Assembly (NCBI GenBank): GCA_030407005.1
Contig: JAUDYN010000008.1
Location: forward strand, 496,001-560,000
DNA length: 64,000 nt
From: Desarmillaria ectypa
Taxonomy: Eukaryota > Basidiomycota > Agaricomycetes > Agaricales > Physalacriaceae
Reading direction: 5' to 3'
Shown here: positions 1 through 9,935 of the stretch, in pieces
How the letters are laid out: each line of letters opens with the position of its first letter
Position numbering within the stretch: the stretch's first letter is position 1
The notes under the pieces: generated by a model
What the model saw: the letters and a program-made list of their open reading frames with translations, nothing else
Told to the model about the DNA's origin: nothing
The model's database searches: none
Translations under genes and position numbers: made by a program

Positions 1-367
1 TGTATTCATTCTGTCTGTGAGTCTACATAAATCGGTCTCTTTATCGCTTTGCTCATGAAGACAGCTTTTCATCGGACAAGTCATGGGAACCTCTGTAGGG
101 TCGGAAGTGTTCATCAAGTATGGATGGCGAGCTGGTGCAGCTTTGTCATTGGGTTGGTCAGGATGGCAACTGTTCATGCTACTGCTAAGAGGGCCCCATT
201 GCGAACGTCGTGTTTGGTTTGGATACCAGGGAGGTCTTGAGCCTCGGAAGAGCGTAGTCGAAGAACGAAGACGTCAAAAGGCCCAACAAAACAATGACCG
301 TGATAGGACGGCAGGGAATTCCGAGGAGGAAGAAAAGCAACGACAAGACAATGATACCACGGTGTAA
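1..367 (+). CDS. MFS transporter, 3' end (partial)
   Basis: This is the last part of a major facilitator superfamily transporter, an integral plasma- or organelle-membrane permease; the substrate cannot be told. The gene begins before the window. I read an exon ending at 16, an intron 17-64 (gtgagt...acag) and a final exon 65-367 with stop TAA. The joined frame contains IGQVMGTSVGSEVF, a motif I associate with late helices of fungal MFS proteins. It is followed by KYGWRAGAALSLGW, a hydrophobic helix and RGPHCERRVWFGYQGG. The tail after that is hydrophilic, charged and rich in Lys, Glu and Gln, as expected for a cytosolic C-terminus. The upstream exon is only 16 bases here, so its join rests on phase and on the hydrophobic VFILS-LFIGQ reading. 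Confidence 0.75.
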
Positions 368-1530
368 TACAAGCTCAATCATCGATAGATATAGACTATA
401 TTAGATAATGACACAGGTCTTCTTTTGGAACTCCATAATACAGGAATCATGGAGTGCGATGACTTGAGCATCTTGCATGTACTCGAAGTTTCGTGCACAT
501 TTCTACCTTCCTTGACTTTGGAGGTTAGCAACCACAGGCTCAGGCGAGAAACTAATCTATCTCCGTAAGCGTGGAAGAGAGGAGTGTCGACTAACACCAT
601 CCACCAAATGCGCAACCCTACTACCAAAATAGGACACGTGGAACTACCCTTCCAAGGCTGCAAGGGTCGTAGGATGACCTGAAAGCCGGCGCGGGATATC
701 CGCGGTAAGAAGCCAAAGCATAAAACCTCCGCATGTGCAATGTTAGTATATTATGTCGAAGGGTGCTCGCAATATATTTAAGATGATAGATTCAGGAGGG
801 ATACTCCCAGTTCGCAACCAAACGATTAAGAGTTTGATGGTTTCATCTCATTAGCATCTCTGAGACTCCGTCTTCACATACTTTCGCATACTAGACAGTT
901 CAAGCCTTACTGTACTATTTCAACCAGAAGTTCGCAAACTTGAAACATTTGGTCAAATATCAAGAGGACATTACTGGCACACTTTTTCTTTTGGCTGCCA
1001 CCCGTCACTGGATATCCGGTCGAAATGGTACAGCATTGTTATTCGCTAAGCGACCCAGTCGTCTCTAAGTGGAAAACTTCAACATGGATCCGTGATTTGA
1101 GACGAAAAAAGGTCCCCGTAGATTTGCCCAAAGGGCCATGTTCAGGCCTCAGGCTCCACATCACAAGGGTAGAATAGAGATGGCACAGCCTAGGTACTTA
1201 GATTGAAAGTCATTCGGAAAGACTTTCTGTTTCAGGTAATAAGCCTACCACATGGATGTCAGTCACAGCCTTAGTAAAAAAAAGAGAGAAAATGCCGACT
1301 CATCCGATCGTGGCTGAACCGCGATGAATTTGAGCCTTGAACCACTCAGTCGCCACCAAGAAGGTAGCTTAGATAGGACCAAACACATGACGGCACTGCA
1401 CGGCGAGATTTCGCGAATATGTTTTCTTACCCTTATACCCACTTCGTCAAGGGAAAACTGGCCCTCATCACTTTTTAAAGTATTCTTTTTGCTGTTTTGT
1501 TTCGACCGTGTCCTGCCTCAGCACTCTTTT
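368..1530. other. Intergenic, no gene recognised
   Basis: No supported gene. A 94-codon minus-strand frame at 379-663 has no recognisable composition or motif and is probably chance. The stretch before 1531 should hold the promoter of the seven-helix gene; I see no clear regulatory element. Confidence 0.5.
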
Positions 1531-2851
1531 ATGGCTTCTATCTCACTGGAGAAAGCCAATGTGAGCACCTTTTTTGTTATCTTAGCTCACTGCTAACTTG
1601 TTCCGGTTTTAGTTTGTGGCCTTAGTACTTGAGGCACTGCTATATGGTCCCTCTCTTTGGTACAACCTACTTCTATTCCCTTCTGACAAAATTGATATCA
1701 GGCTTCTTTACTGTTTTATTTCTCGCCGCCCTTTGGGTCATCTTCCAGAAGCGATCAGGAGTCAACGTGAAATTGTTGTCGACCGTGATCATCATGTGGA
1801 TATTAGTGACAGTGGTTAGTTCACCGTGATGTTTTCATTTCCTCATGATTTTATTTCTTTCCTAGCACCTAATATTGGACGTAGTCCGTGCCGCGGAGGC
1901 GTTTGTTGGGAACGCGGAGAGCACCGCGCTAGGTTACTATTCGGATCTTTCGAATCCGTTGCAGGCAGCTAAAACGGCGATCTATGTCACTTTGACCCTT
2001 GTTGGGGACGGATTTGTCGTGAGTTAATTCATTTTGCATCTTCTCTCACGTTCATATCTTACCAGATCTATCGCTGTTACGTTGTATGGAATCGCAAGTG
2101 GTATATCATTCCCGGCCCTCTCTTACTGTTGTGCGGAACAGGCTGTGTGTATCCTTGATACCGAGGTCGTATGTTCTGATTACATTTCTTTGTTTCAGTA
2201 GGTGGATTTGGTGCTACCGTGGCGTTCTCTCATGCTGCACCTGGGGCGGAAGTGTTTCTACCCGCCATCGTTCCTTGGATCACGGGTTTCATCTCGATGA
2301 CTCTATGTATTAATGTCGTTTGCACTTGTAAGTTGGAACACTACACCTTCGCCACCGATGTGACAAATTCACAACGTAATCATAGCTCTCATCGCCTATC
2401 GAATCCTATGTATTCAACGAGCTGTCCGTGGCCTAGCTCAAGTAAATACAGCTCGTTCTGCTCTTATGACGATCCTCGAATCTGCTGCTGTATATTCAGC
2501 CTCCGTAATCTCGTTAATGATCACCTATATCCTCGACTCTAATGCTCAATACACTGTCCTTGACCTGGTGAGCCCTGTCATACCTGCATAGCAATATCTC
2601 TGACCCTGATCCAGACTTCCCCATTAATCGGCATCACCTTTACGGCCATCATACTTCGCGTCAGTTTAGACATCAGCTCACGCGACTTGGCCGCTTTCTC
2701 GCAGGCTGCTCCGGATCACCCTCAACGTTTATCTCTAAGTCGTCGGGTTCCAGTTGCAGTCAATGTTGGTCATCTCGTTGAGATGGATGTCGGCGAATAC
2801 CCTCTTCACAGGCGAGATGAATGCTCGTCGACAAAGCTCTCAGTTGTCTGA
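1531..2851 (+). CDS. Seven-transmembrane protein, frame broken near N-terminus
   Basis: This looks like one of the multi-helix, receptor-like membrane proteins of unknown function that are abundant in Agaricomycetes. Exon 1 (1531-1560) encodes MASISLEKAN. Intron 1561-1612 leads to FVALVLEALLYG. Later exons, separated by introns of about 45-58 bp, give LFGTTYFYSLLTK, HLILDVVRAAEAF, YRCYVVWNRKWYIIPG, GFGATVAF, LIAYRILCIQRAVRG and a hydrophilic tail with stop TGA at 2849-2851. I count about seven hydrophobic helices. The frame that enters exon 2 is not the frame that continues after about 1645: a +1 shift separates LLYG from VPLFGTT, and there is no room for an intron. An ATG at 1644 is in the downstream frame, so translation could restart there and lose helix 1. 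It is a recent pseudogene, a truncated gene, or a sequence error. Confidence 0.6.
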
Positions 2852-3719
2852 TCGGACATGTTGGTTGCCAGCTATCCATTATAAAGCTCAGAATAATTTA
2901 CGCTCGCTACGTCATTATCACGCCGTTGCTCTTGGTATTTACAATACGCTCAAGCGAGACAGAATAGCCGTTCGTATCGGCGCTTCGAGTTGTATACATG
3001 ATGCTCCGACCCAGAAGCTCGTGAAATCGGGGGGTCGGGGACCTGGGGCACGGAAGAAACCATCAGAAGCTGTTGGTGTGGGCGGTTTGAGCTCGGTGCA
3101 CAGACGACCCGGTTCATCCGAGCATGAGCACAGGACAGTAAATACCCAGCTCCTCCTCCGAGTCGGTGCACCTTCAACCGTTTACGTTGATATTGAAGAC
3201 ACTTTAAGAGGAGATTGATCAAGGCACGACCGGTGCCTCGTCAATTCAACGCGTCTGTGGCGTGGGATCGTTTTCGGGAATACCTTTGATTCTGTCTCCT
3301 ACGACATGTGAGGCCAGACCTTTGCAACCGCCTTTGACCACGAAAAACAAAATGCCTAGTACGATCGATTCAAGCTTCCGAAAAATACGCATAGAACTCG
3401 TTCGAAAGGAGAATCATTTTTTTCCCTCTTCCCATATCCAACTGCACCTTTGACTCACTACCCGAAGGAATTTATGAAACCGACCATCCTCACTTCATGC
3501 GCAGGCCAAAGACATTGGATGCCCTCTACCGCTATAGCGAGAAGGATTACACCAGTACTCCCAAGGATAGGTACCGGTTTGAATATGCACTTTCAGGAGA
3601 TTCTCGAGACCTTCAATAGGGGGCGCGTATAAATTTCCGAAGCTGTGACCATGTGGGTACCCTTCATCTTATCCTCTCCCATTTCGTTCTTGCCAATGGA
3701 CCAAAAAACACATCGTATT
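2852..3719. other. Intergenic, no gene recognised
   Basis: Several short open frames occur on both strands, none with recognisable motifs or convincing splice patterns. I see nothing I can support here. Confidence 0.45.
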
Positions 3720-4818
3720 TTAAGCTAGGACCATGGCAACGATACAGCGTTCCAGACATCGTACCAACGTCAAAGCCAAAGGAGAATCCTGTCGACAGTC
3801 TAAGGAACCATATTCAACATCAACATGAAGCCCTTCGTTCTCCAACAAATCTAACCCACACTGCTTCAACGGCTTTATGATCCGGTTATGATGATCTGCA
3901 CACAACAGCCTCAACGAAACTGTTTGTCTTTCTATGCGCTTCCTCAGGTTATCCATCAGTGTCCTCACGTACATCATAAAATTCAGCGGAACAGTTATCG
4001 CCAGCTCGCACAGCCAAAAGAGGATTCTAGGGCACATGAGCTGATGGAAGAGGGAGAACGCAATGTTCACCCAGTTGACATGAACCGTCAGTTTATCCAC
4101 CGAGGATAATCGTCTAGACGGACGCCAGACAACGTATCAGCAATGAGGCTCTGCAGCTTACACGCCGACCCAAGCAGAAACGCTATCAACACGCCGGACT
4201 CGGCTCTGCATCTTACAATCCTCGACTCCTGCAGTGTCGGAAGGGCGAGGGTGACCAATATTAGGGTGCCGTTGGTGGAGAACCGGAGAATTCGCTCGTT
4301 TGTGACACGGATAGGAGAGAAGGACTGGAATATAGGTTTGTACACGGAGAGATGGCATTCGACGAGGGAGGGGAAAGACATGATGTACTCGACGTCTGAG
4401 TTATGAGTTACGGTCGCCGAAAGCTGTGTGAGGCGTCGTTCGTCTATCGGTGTTTGAAAGAGCACGAAACGACGGAGGTCTACTCTTCGGAGAGGGTGAG
4501 CTACCACAAACATATCAGTGCAACGCAGAAGACCCTTGGAACCCACATCAAAGTATACTTCCTCCAGTAAGGGCGGCCAGAGACCATATCGCGCCACGAG
4601 CCGCGTACCTGGCCCAACAACCATGGTACACGCCATTCCCGGTCCACTCCGAGACCGTATGTCCAAGAAAATATCTCTTGGAGCATATCGCAGGGTAGAC
4701 GACGAGTTGCAACAAGTGCTGAGCGACACGTTGCTGCATGCGTAGTGAGAGTATCTCGTTTGGTTTCGAGTTGAACGATCTGGGTGTTGAGAAGAGTTAT
4801 TTCTTGCTCTTCCGTCAT
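3720..4818 (-). pseudogene. F-box protein, probable pseudogene with two frame breaks
   Basis: F-box proteins recruit targets to SCF ubiquitin ligases, and Agaricomycetes carry large, fast-evolving families. The N-terminus (from ATG at 4816-4818) starts with a short coiled-coil-like stretch, LNTQIVQLETKRDTL. An F-box core follows: RRLPCDMLQEIFSWTYG, then PWLLGQVRGSWRDMV. Near 4550-4565 the family reading jumps frame: GRPYWRK continues as VYFDVGSKGLLRCTDMF only in another frame. That frame runs through leucine-rich, repeat-like sequence to a stop at 4088. A further stretch that fits the same protein (KLTVHVNWVNIAFSLFHQLM) lies in a third frame down to about 3720. No splice sites are placed to explain either switch. 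I read it as a decayed gene; a short truncated F-box protein from the first frame is still possible. Confidence 0.6.
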
Positions 4819-5698
4819 GAGGGCTTCATGGATATCTGTCGGAATCGGGTAAGAAACCGGCGCTACGAAGAATGTGTATGAGTCGTTGGTCCGCCATGCT
4901 TCAAATATCGCCTATTAATAACAGGGCTACGGTGTCGGTGCGAATACACTCACAGAAGATTATCGATTGACTCGACGATTTGCGGGATAGTGTGCGAGAG
5001 AGGATGGGATTAGTGAAATAGCCATATCAACGGCTGGTTTTACGAGGTCTTCAGGAAAGACCGCAGTGGCGAACGCATGGTGCACAGAAGGAGTATCATG
5101 GACGCCCAAAAGAAAGAACTTCAGGTCTCGAACGCGTATGTGGCGTGAGTGCGTTGACTTTTTCCCGCTATTCTTGCTTTCTAGATGCGGCTAAGACCAG
5201 CATGGATCCATGATACGAATGTCTCTTGCCTATGACTGGGAGCGCAGTATGCCGGATGGGTGGCGATGATGAATAGTATATCACGGGACGAAGGTCCAGA
5301 GTATTCATGGTTTGTGAGCTGGTGATAGGCATGTTGGGTGGTTGACTACCATTAATACGTAGTCATACTGTCAGATATATAGGGAGAAAACTGAAAATGT
5401 GGATTATTATTGGAGCAGTAGCCGCAGTGAGACAACAGCAGGTAGATAGGAATATTTTCCACACAGGGATTGTGGACGACGAGAAAGCTTTCCCAGTAAC
5501 CGGCATCCTTACCCCCTCATCTGGTATAAAACCTACGCCGCAGTTGGTTATTTACGTCGTCTATACAGGATAGAGAAGACCCACCTGAATCATACACCTC
5601 CATCTTGACATCAGATGAGGGTGTAGTGAAGAGTCGTGGAAGAGATGTTGATAGGTCGGACCACAACACTAGTTACGCGGGGGCGCCATACCACATCT
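4819..5698. other. Intergenic, no gene recognised
   Basis: No open frame of note and no motif. This is the upstream side of the F-box relic. Confidence 0.45.
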
Positions 5699-6227
5699 TC
5701 ACAAACGTCCATCAGTATCAGAAAATTTCACTGAGGGTAGAAGAGAGTTAGTATAACTAGGACTATGAAAGAGAAACATCGCAGACCGAAGTCTGATTCT
5801 CCATTTTCGGTCGATATGTGTCGTCCTGGAAGCAGAACAGATTGGTGCACACCTATAAAAATGGACTTCATTGGTAGCTTTGCTCCAGATGTTCGGGGCC
5901 TGCATTTCAGGACCTTGTAGCATTGCGGAACGTAAGCAGATGGTAAGTATTACACATAGAACATACCAGGTAAACCCAACCCGTGGAGCTAAGCCGCACC
6001 CCTGATCAAGGGGCAGCCAGAACTCTGATGGCAAAAGTCAAGGAGAGTGGGGTAATGGATCCTGATCGTGCATACGTTGCGATTTCGACCAAGCAGAAAG
6101 GTGCATGACCCAGGACCAGGATTAGTATCGGGAAAATTGGACGCTGTTCATAGAGCACACCTAAATCAAAAAAGATCAGCACCGTCATTTCTACTCCAAG
6201 AAAAAAGGCTGGATGGTAGGCAAACAT
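5699..6227 (-). pseudogene. Possible remnant of a multi-helix membrane protein
   Basis: Two minus-strand frames read LYEQRPIFPILILVLGHAP with SGSITPLSLTFAIRVLAAP, then DQGCGLAPRVGFTWYVLCV. The pattern (a short basic loop, a hydrophobic helix, then a Cys-containing loop followed by W and another helix) resembles the middle of Agaricomycete seven-helix proteins. No complete gene can be assembled: the start, the first helices and the tail are missing. Either it is a decayed fragment or the frames are chance. Low confidence. Confidence 0.3.
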
Positions 6228-6330
6228 ACCAGTGCTTCTAGAGATTCACGCGTCACGTTCTATGGCGAAGGGTAATTACGAGCCACTGCATAGGCATTAT
6301 CTAGATGGAAGATATTCGATGTGAAGGGAT

Positions 6331-7769
6331 ATGTATGGACCGTCGTGGAGTGAGAGTAAGATGTATTTCAAACTCCGAACAAGATGCGTTTCCAACATCA
6401 CTTATCACGCTCAGGACGTTCTTACAACTCCAATGTCCTATGTGCATTGCAATGAATCTGATATCAATACTCTGTCGACTCTTTCCGAGAACTTCAAGAA
6501 TTCTATCCTTGAAAAAATCCGGAGCAGCACACCGACACTTTCGTTCATAGTTCAAGCAGAGCAACACATTTCAAGCCTCCATGCCTCTAGAAACATAGAG
6601 CGTAATCTCGACAGGCCCTCTACCGTCGATAAAGATATCCACCCAGATGCCGTGTTGGATGCAATGCTCGCTAACGCCACAGGAGACAACGACGACAATA
6701 GTCACACACCACGTCGCTATGTCGCATGTGCAATAACTACCGCAGGTCATGATAATAATTTTGAGCAGCTGATAGAACTGGCAAATACTTGGGTCCGGTA
6801 CCTCTTCTGGCCTTGTAGGTGGCAGCTCATTTTTATGATTTCCAATATTGACAGTCATTTATTGTAGTCAAGGCGAATAAAGGCGATCTTAGAGATCTGC
6901 ACTCTGCGTCGGAGATCGCTGCACCGACTCTCAGGGAGACCGAAACCCTCAATTTTAAGGGTAGTCGTTCACGTCTTGAGTCGTTCAAAGATGCGGTCCG
7001 TGTTCAATATCTGCATCGAATGGACTGCTCATATACTGTTATACATCCTCTCAGGTAAAGGAACGTGATAATTATCGTTGTATCGTAACACGAGCTATGG
7101 ATGCACGGAGAGAACACGCGCGACCACCTACAACGGTCATTGAAGCAGCTCACATCTTCAAGAGGGCCGTGGCAGCTGGGAAGCGTGATAAAGTGAGTTA
7201 TGGTCTATGTTCATGATTAATCAATCTTTAACTGAATCCAAATCTAACACAGACATCTTTGGCAGAGTACGCTACTTGGGACATATTGCGTCACTTCATT
7301 GCTTTATCTGAGGAAGAAGTCGCCGACCTTGATGCTAACATCGACTATATCTTCAACGGAATAACGCTGGACCGAACTCTCCATTCGTTTTTCGACAATT
7401 TTTGGTGCTCGTTGTGTCCGGATGTATGGTTTTATCCTATTTTTGCCGTACGCAAGCTAATAGGATACCCAGCCTGACCAGCTCAACCAGTACCACCTCG
7501 AACTTTTCATAGCCGCTCCATTGAGCGTGTATGGACGTGATATCGAAGTCATCTCGTTTGAAAGATGTCCAGCTGAACTTCGACCAAGTCGCAAGCTCGT
7601 CCAGTTCCATTACTCCCTTGCCAAGGTTTTACATGCCAGTGGTGCAGGAGAGATCATTGAAACTATGTTGAAGCGATTCTACGAAGGCGGTAGAAAACCG
7701 GTTATCGTGAGTACTGACGATCTGGAGCTGCTCTTGAGTATAGAGAGGATGTCTCTCGTGACTTTTTGA
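6331..7769 (+). CDS. HNH_2-type endonuclease-like protein
   Basis: Predicted five-exon gene of 405 codons: 6331-6814, 6868-6995, 7055-7192, 7253-7423 and 7473-7769, all joins in phase. Residues from about 205 carry an HNH_2-like core (family assignment from memory): VKERDNYRCIVTRAM, then TTVIEAAHIFKRAVAAG (the AAH position), then NIDYIFNGITLDRTLHSFF with DNFWCSL. I know this arrangement from lineage-expanded fungal proteins whose function is unknown. The N-terminal 160 residues are helical with no known motif. The start is uncertain: Met at 6433 (MSYVHCNESDINTL) is equally plausible and looks more like a natural N-terminus. The donor at 6996 (gtccgt) is weak, and the 3' end may extend through an extra intron after 7708. 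Nothing nearby suggests a restriction or defence partner. Confidence 0.65.
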
Positions 7770-8048
7770 AATAAATGGAACAAAGCAAGATAATCTGGCG
7801 TAGTTGTGCCGTTGAGATGAGTCAACTTACCCTTTTTCTGCTTCCCAACTTCAAGTGGATCCGTGCGACATGATTTCCGGGCGAGGTTGCCAAAGAGTTG
7901 ATGCATGATGATCAGCGCTAGGGCGCAGTGCTACTTGGGTGACCATTGAATATATATGAAGTATAGGCCTTTACATTGAACGGAGTGATGAACTCCTATT
8001 ACGACGCGGGCCCGGACTTATGATTGCCCAGTGGAGTCAAAGGGTCAT

Positions 8049-8456
8049 TCACTGATGCCAAGAGATGATTGCGTTGTAGTCCTTTGTGGGCGCATAGATA
8101 TCACGGTGGAACCACCATTCAGCACTGTTGTCCGATTTCCTTGTCGAAGTCACAAAATACTTGTTGGTCCAGTAGAAGTCAAGCTCCTGGTGCCTGCGGT
8201 TCGATCTGGAAATAAACCCTAAATAAACCCCTGGAATCATTTGCACAGCCACCGGGGTTATTCCCTTTGCTCCGTGACCATGCTGGACCGCAACGAAACC
8301 CAAAGGCCCTCGTTGTAATATCTCAAGAGGACATCGAAGATGCTCCCCAATTATTTTGCATAGTATGAAAGACCTCAAAGTGGTAGATTCATCGTTTCGT
8401 ACCAGTTCAAAAATACCCAAATCGACCGGTGAACGAGACTTATAGGATATTTGCAC
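8049..8456 (-). CDS. Hypothetical open frame, 135 codons
   Basis: A continuous frame containing GPLGFVAVQHGHGAKG and TPVAVQMIPGVYLGF. I do not recognise it. It has a balanced composition and one moderately hydrophobic patch, but no signal peptide, clear domain or supporting splice sites. It may be a real small protein, a fragment of a larger decayed gene, or chance. Confidence 0.25.
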   Translation of the reverse strand: MQISYKSRSPVDLGIFELVRNDESTTLRSFILCKIIGEHLRCPLEILQRGPLGFVAVQHGHGAKGITPVAVQMIPGVYLGFISRSNRRHQELDFYWTNKYFVTSTRKSDNSAEWWFHRDIYAPTKDYNAIISWHQ

Positions 8457-8687
8457 TACATTGTCGACAAGTGTAGCGCATATACCAAGGATGTACGAGA
8501 TTTCTTAAGTATTCTCATTTGTATTTGGCTAAGCTACGGTTCACAGATTCACAGCGCCTTTTTCGACGCCATCGACGTCTATTTTGAAGATCTGATGGAG
8601 TATGCACTATGCGAAGTTCGTGATACCTTTTGGAAGGAAGCATCGGGGAAAGAGACCCCAGCAGTGCCGGTATAAGCCTTAGATGCA

Positions 8688-9460
8688 ATGGACGACAACA
8701 AAACCGTCCTTGACCCAGAAGGTGTGTGCCTGCGTCTCTGGGGTGGGTTTCTCTGTTCAAGTCGCATCTAGTATCCTGTCTACTTTACAGCCGTTCAGTA
8801 TTTCCTTGCCGACATACGTCATTACAACGTGATAAGATACATGGGCGAGTTACTCAGCGCGACTGAATATGAAGATGACTTGGATCTTGAAGAGGACGAC
8901 GACGGCGATATGGAGGAGGATCGCGAAGAGGAAGACAGCAGTGAAGCTACGGATGAATCCGAAGCGAGCAGCAGTACAGAGGTACGTCCTACAGTTTGGT
9001 TCATGCTCAGCTATGTCATATATATCGCAGGAGAGTACATATACAAGCGACATGGACGGCTCGCAATCTTATGTTAGTGACGGCGTCGATCCAGAGTCCG
9101 ATGTACAGACTCCTCCCCGCAAGATACTTCTACATGACACCGCGAGCTTGGGCTCCGCCTACAGACTCGGCGAACGTCACGACAGTCGCAGTCCAAGTAC
9201 GCCATTTTCAAGATACAGCATTTTCATCTCTGACAAGGCCATCAAGTCCAAGGCCGCTTTCACCTACGCTTCGCAAGCGCCGACGAGCGTCTTCAGATTT
9301 TGAGGCCTCCTTGGACTCTCCAGTGGTACCCGGGACCTCAAGTGGAATTGCATCATGCTTGCAATCTCCTTTTCATTCACGTTTTTTTCCTGCAGTGAAC
9401 TCTGTCAGTAAGAGTACGTCGGATGTCACGACTCTGCGAAAGGAGACACAGGAACTATAA
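8688..9460 (+). CDS. Acidic low-complexity protein, unknown function
   Basis: Four exons join in phase into 203 residues: 8688-8721, 8791-8981, 9031-9175 and 9219-9460. The start reads MDDNKTVLDPEAVQYFLAD. Residues about 30-75 form an almost pure Asp/Glu/Ser tract, followed by a Ser/Asp-rich stretch. The C-terminal part is Pro/Ser/Arg-rich (SSLTRPSSPRPLSPTLRKRR) with a basic KRRR patch that could act as a nuclear localisation signal. No known domain is visible. The third donor (gtcacg) is weak, so the exon 3-4 join is the least secure. An upstream frame at 8451-8675 might be an additional 5' exon of this gene but I could not connect it in phase. The charge pattern would fit a nuclear or chromatin-associated protein; that is only inference. 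Confidence 0.45.
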
Positions 9461-9935
9461 GCAAGCTTGGAATCGTTTACCTTCGTACTTTGATCTTCCT
9501 AACTGGGAGATGCTGCTGAGGAACAAGAATGAATGCGCTTACAACGATACAAGATACAACGGGAAGTTAAAATGGAAAGCGCGTAACCAATAATGCAAAT
9601 ACAAAATCTCATTCATTCGTCGTTAAGTCATGATATAATTACATGGTATGGGTATTATGGAGTAGAGTAGGGCATCCACTACACTGTACAAAATACAATA
9701 ACGATGAAAGCTGGGGTCATGAGTGAGAAAGGAGAGCAGGAGAACGTATCAAAACCAAATTGCAGGAAGGGAAAAGGAAAGTATAAGCACAGAAAGATAC
9801 ATACTCGAAATAAATATACTTTTTTTTTGGTTTAACTGGGCCATGAGACTGGATAGATAGATATCCCCTGCGCGATCATCGGTTACGATCCACAGTTGAA
9901 TATGAGAAATACATCACCGAGATAACCACGTCGTC
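9461..9935. other. Intergenic, 3' flank of kinase gene
   Basis: A/T-rich stretch downstream of both the acidic-protein gene (+) and the kinase gene (-), which converge here. A run of T residues occurs near 9821-9828. No gene seen. Confidence 0.5.

Noticed and set aside
2950..3222. Minus-strand 90-codon frame downstream of the seven-helix gene
   Set aside because: No motif and atypical composition; the other strand is equally open.
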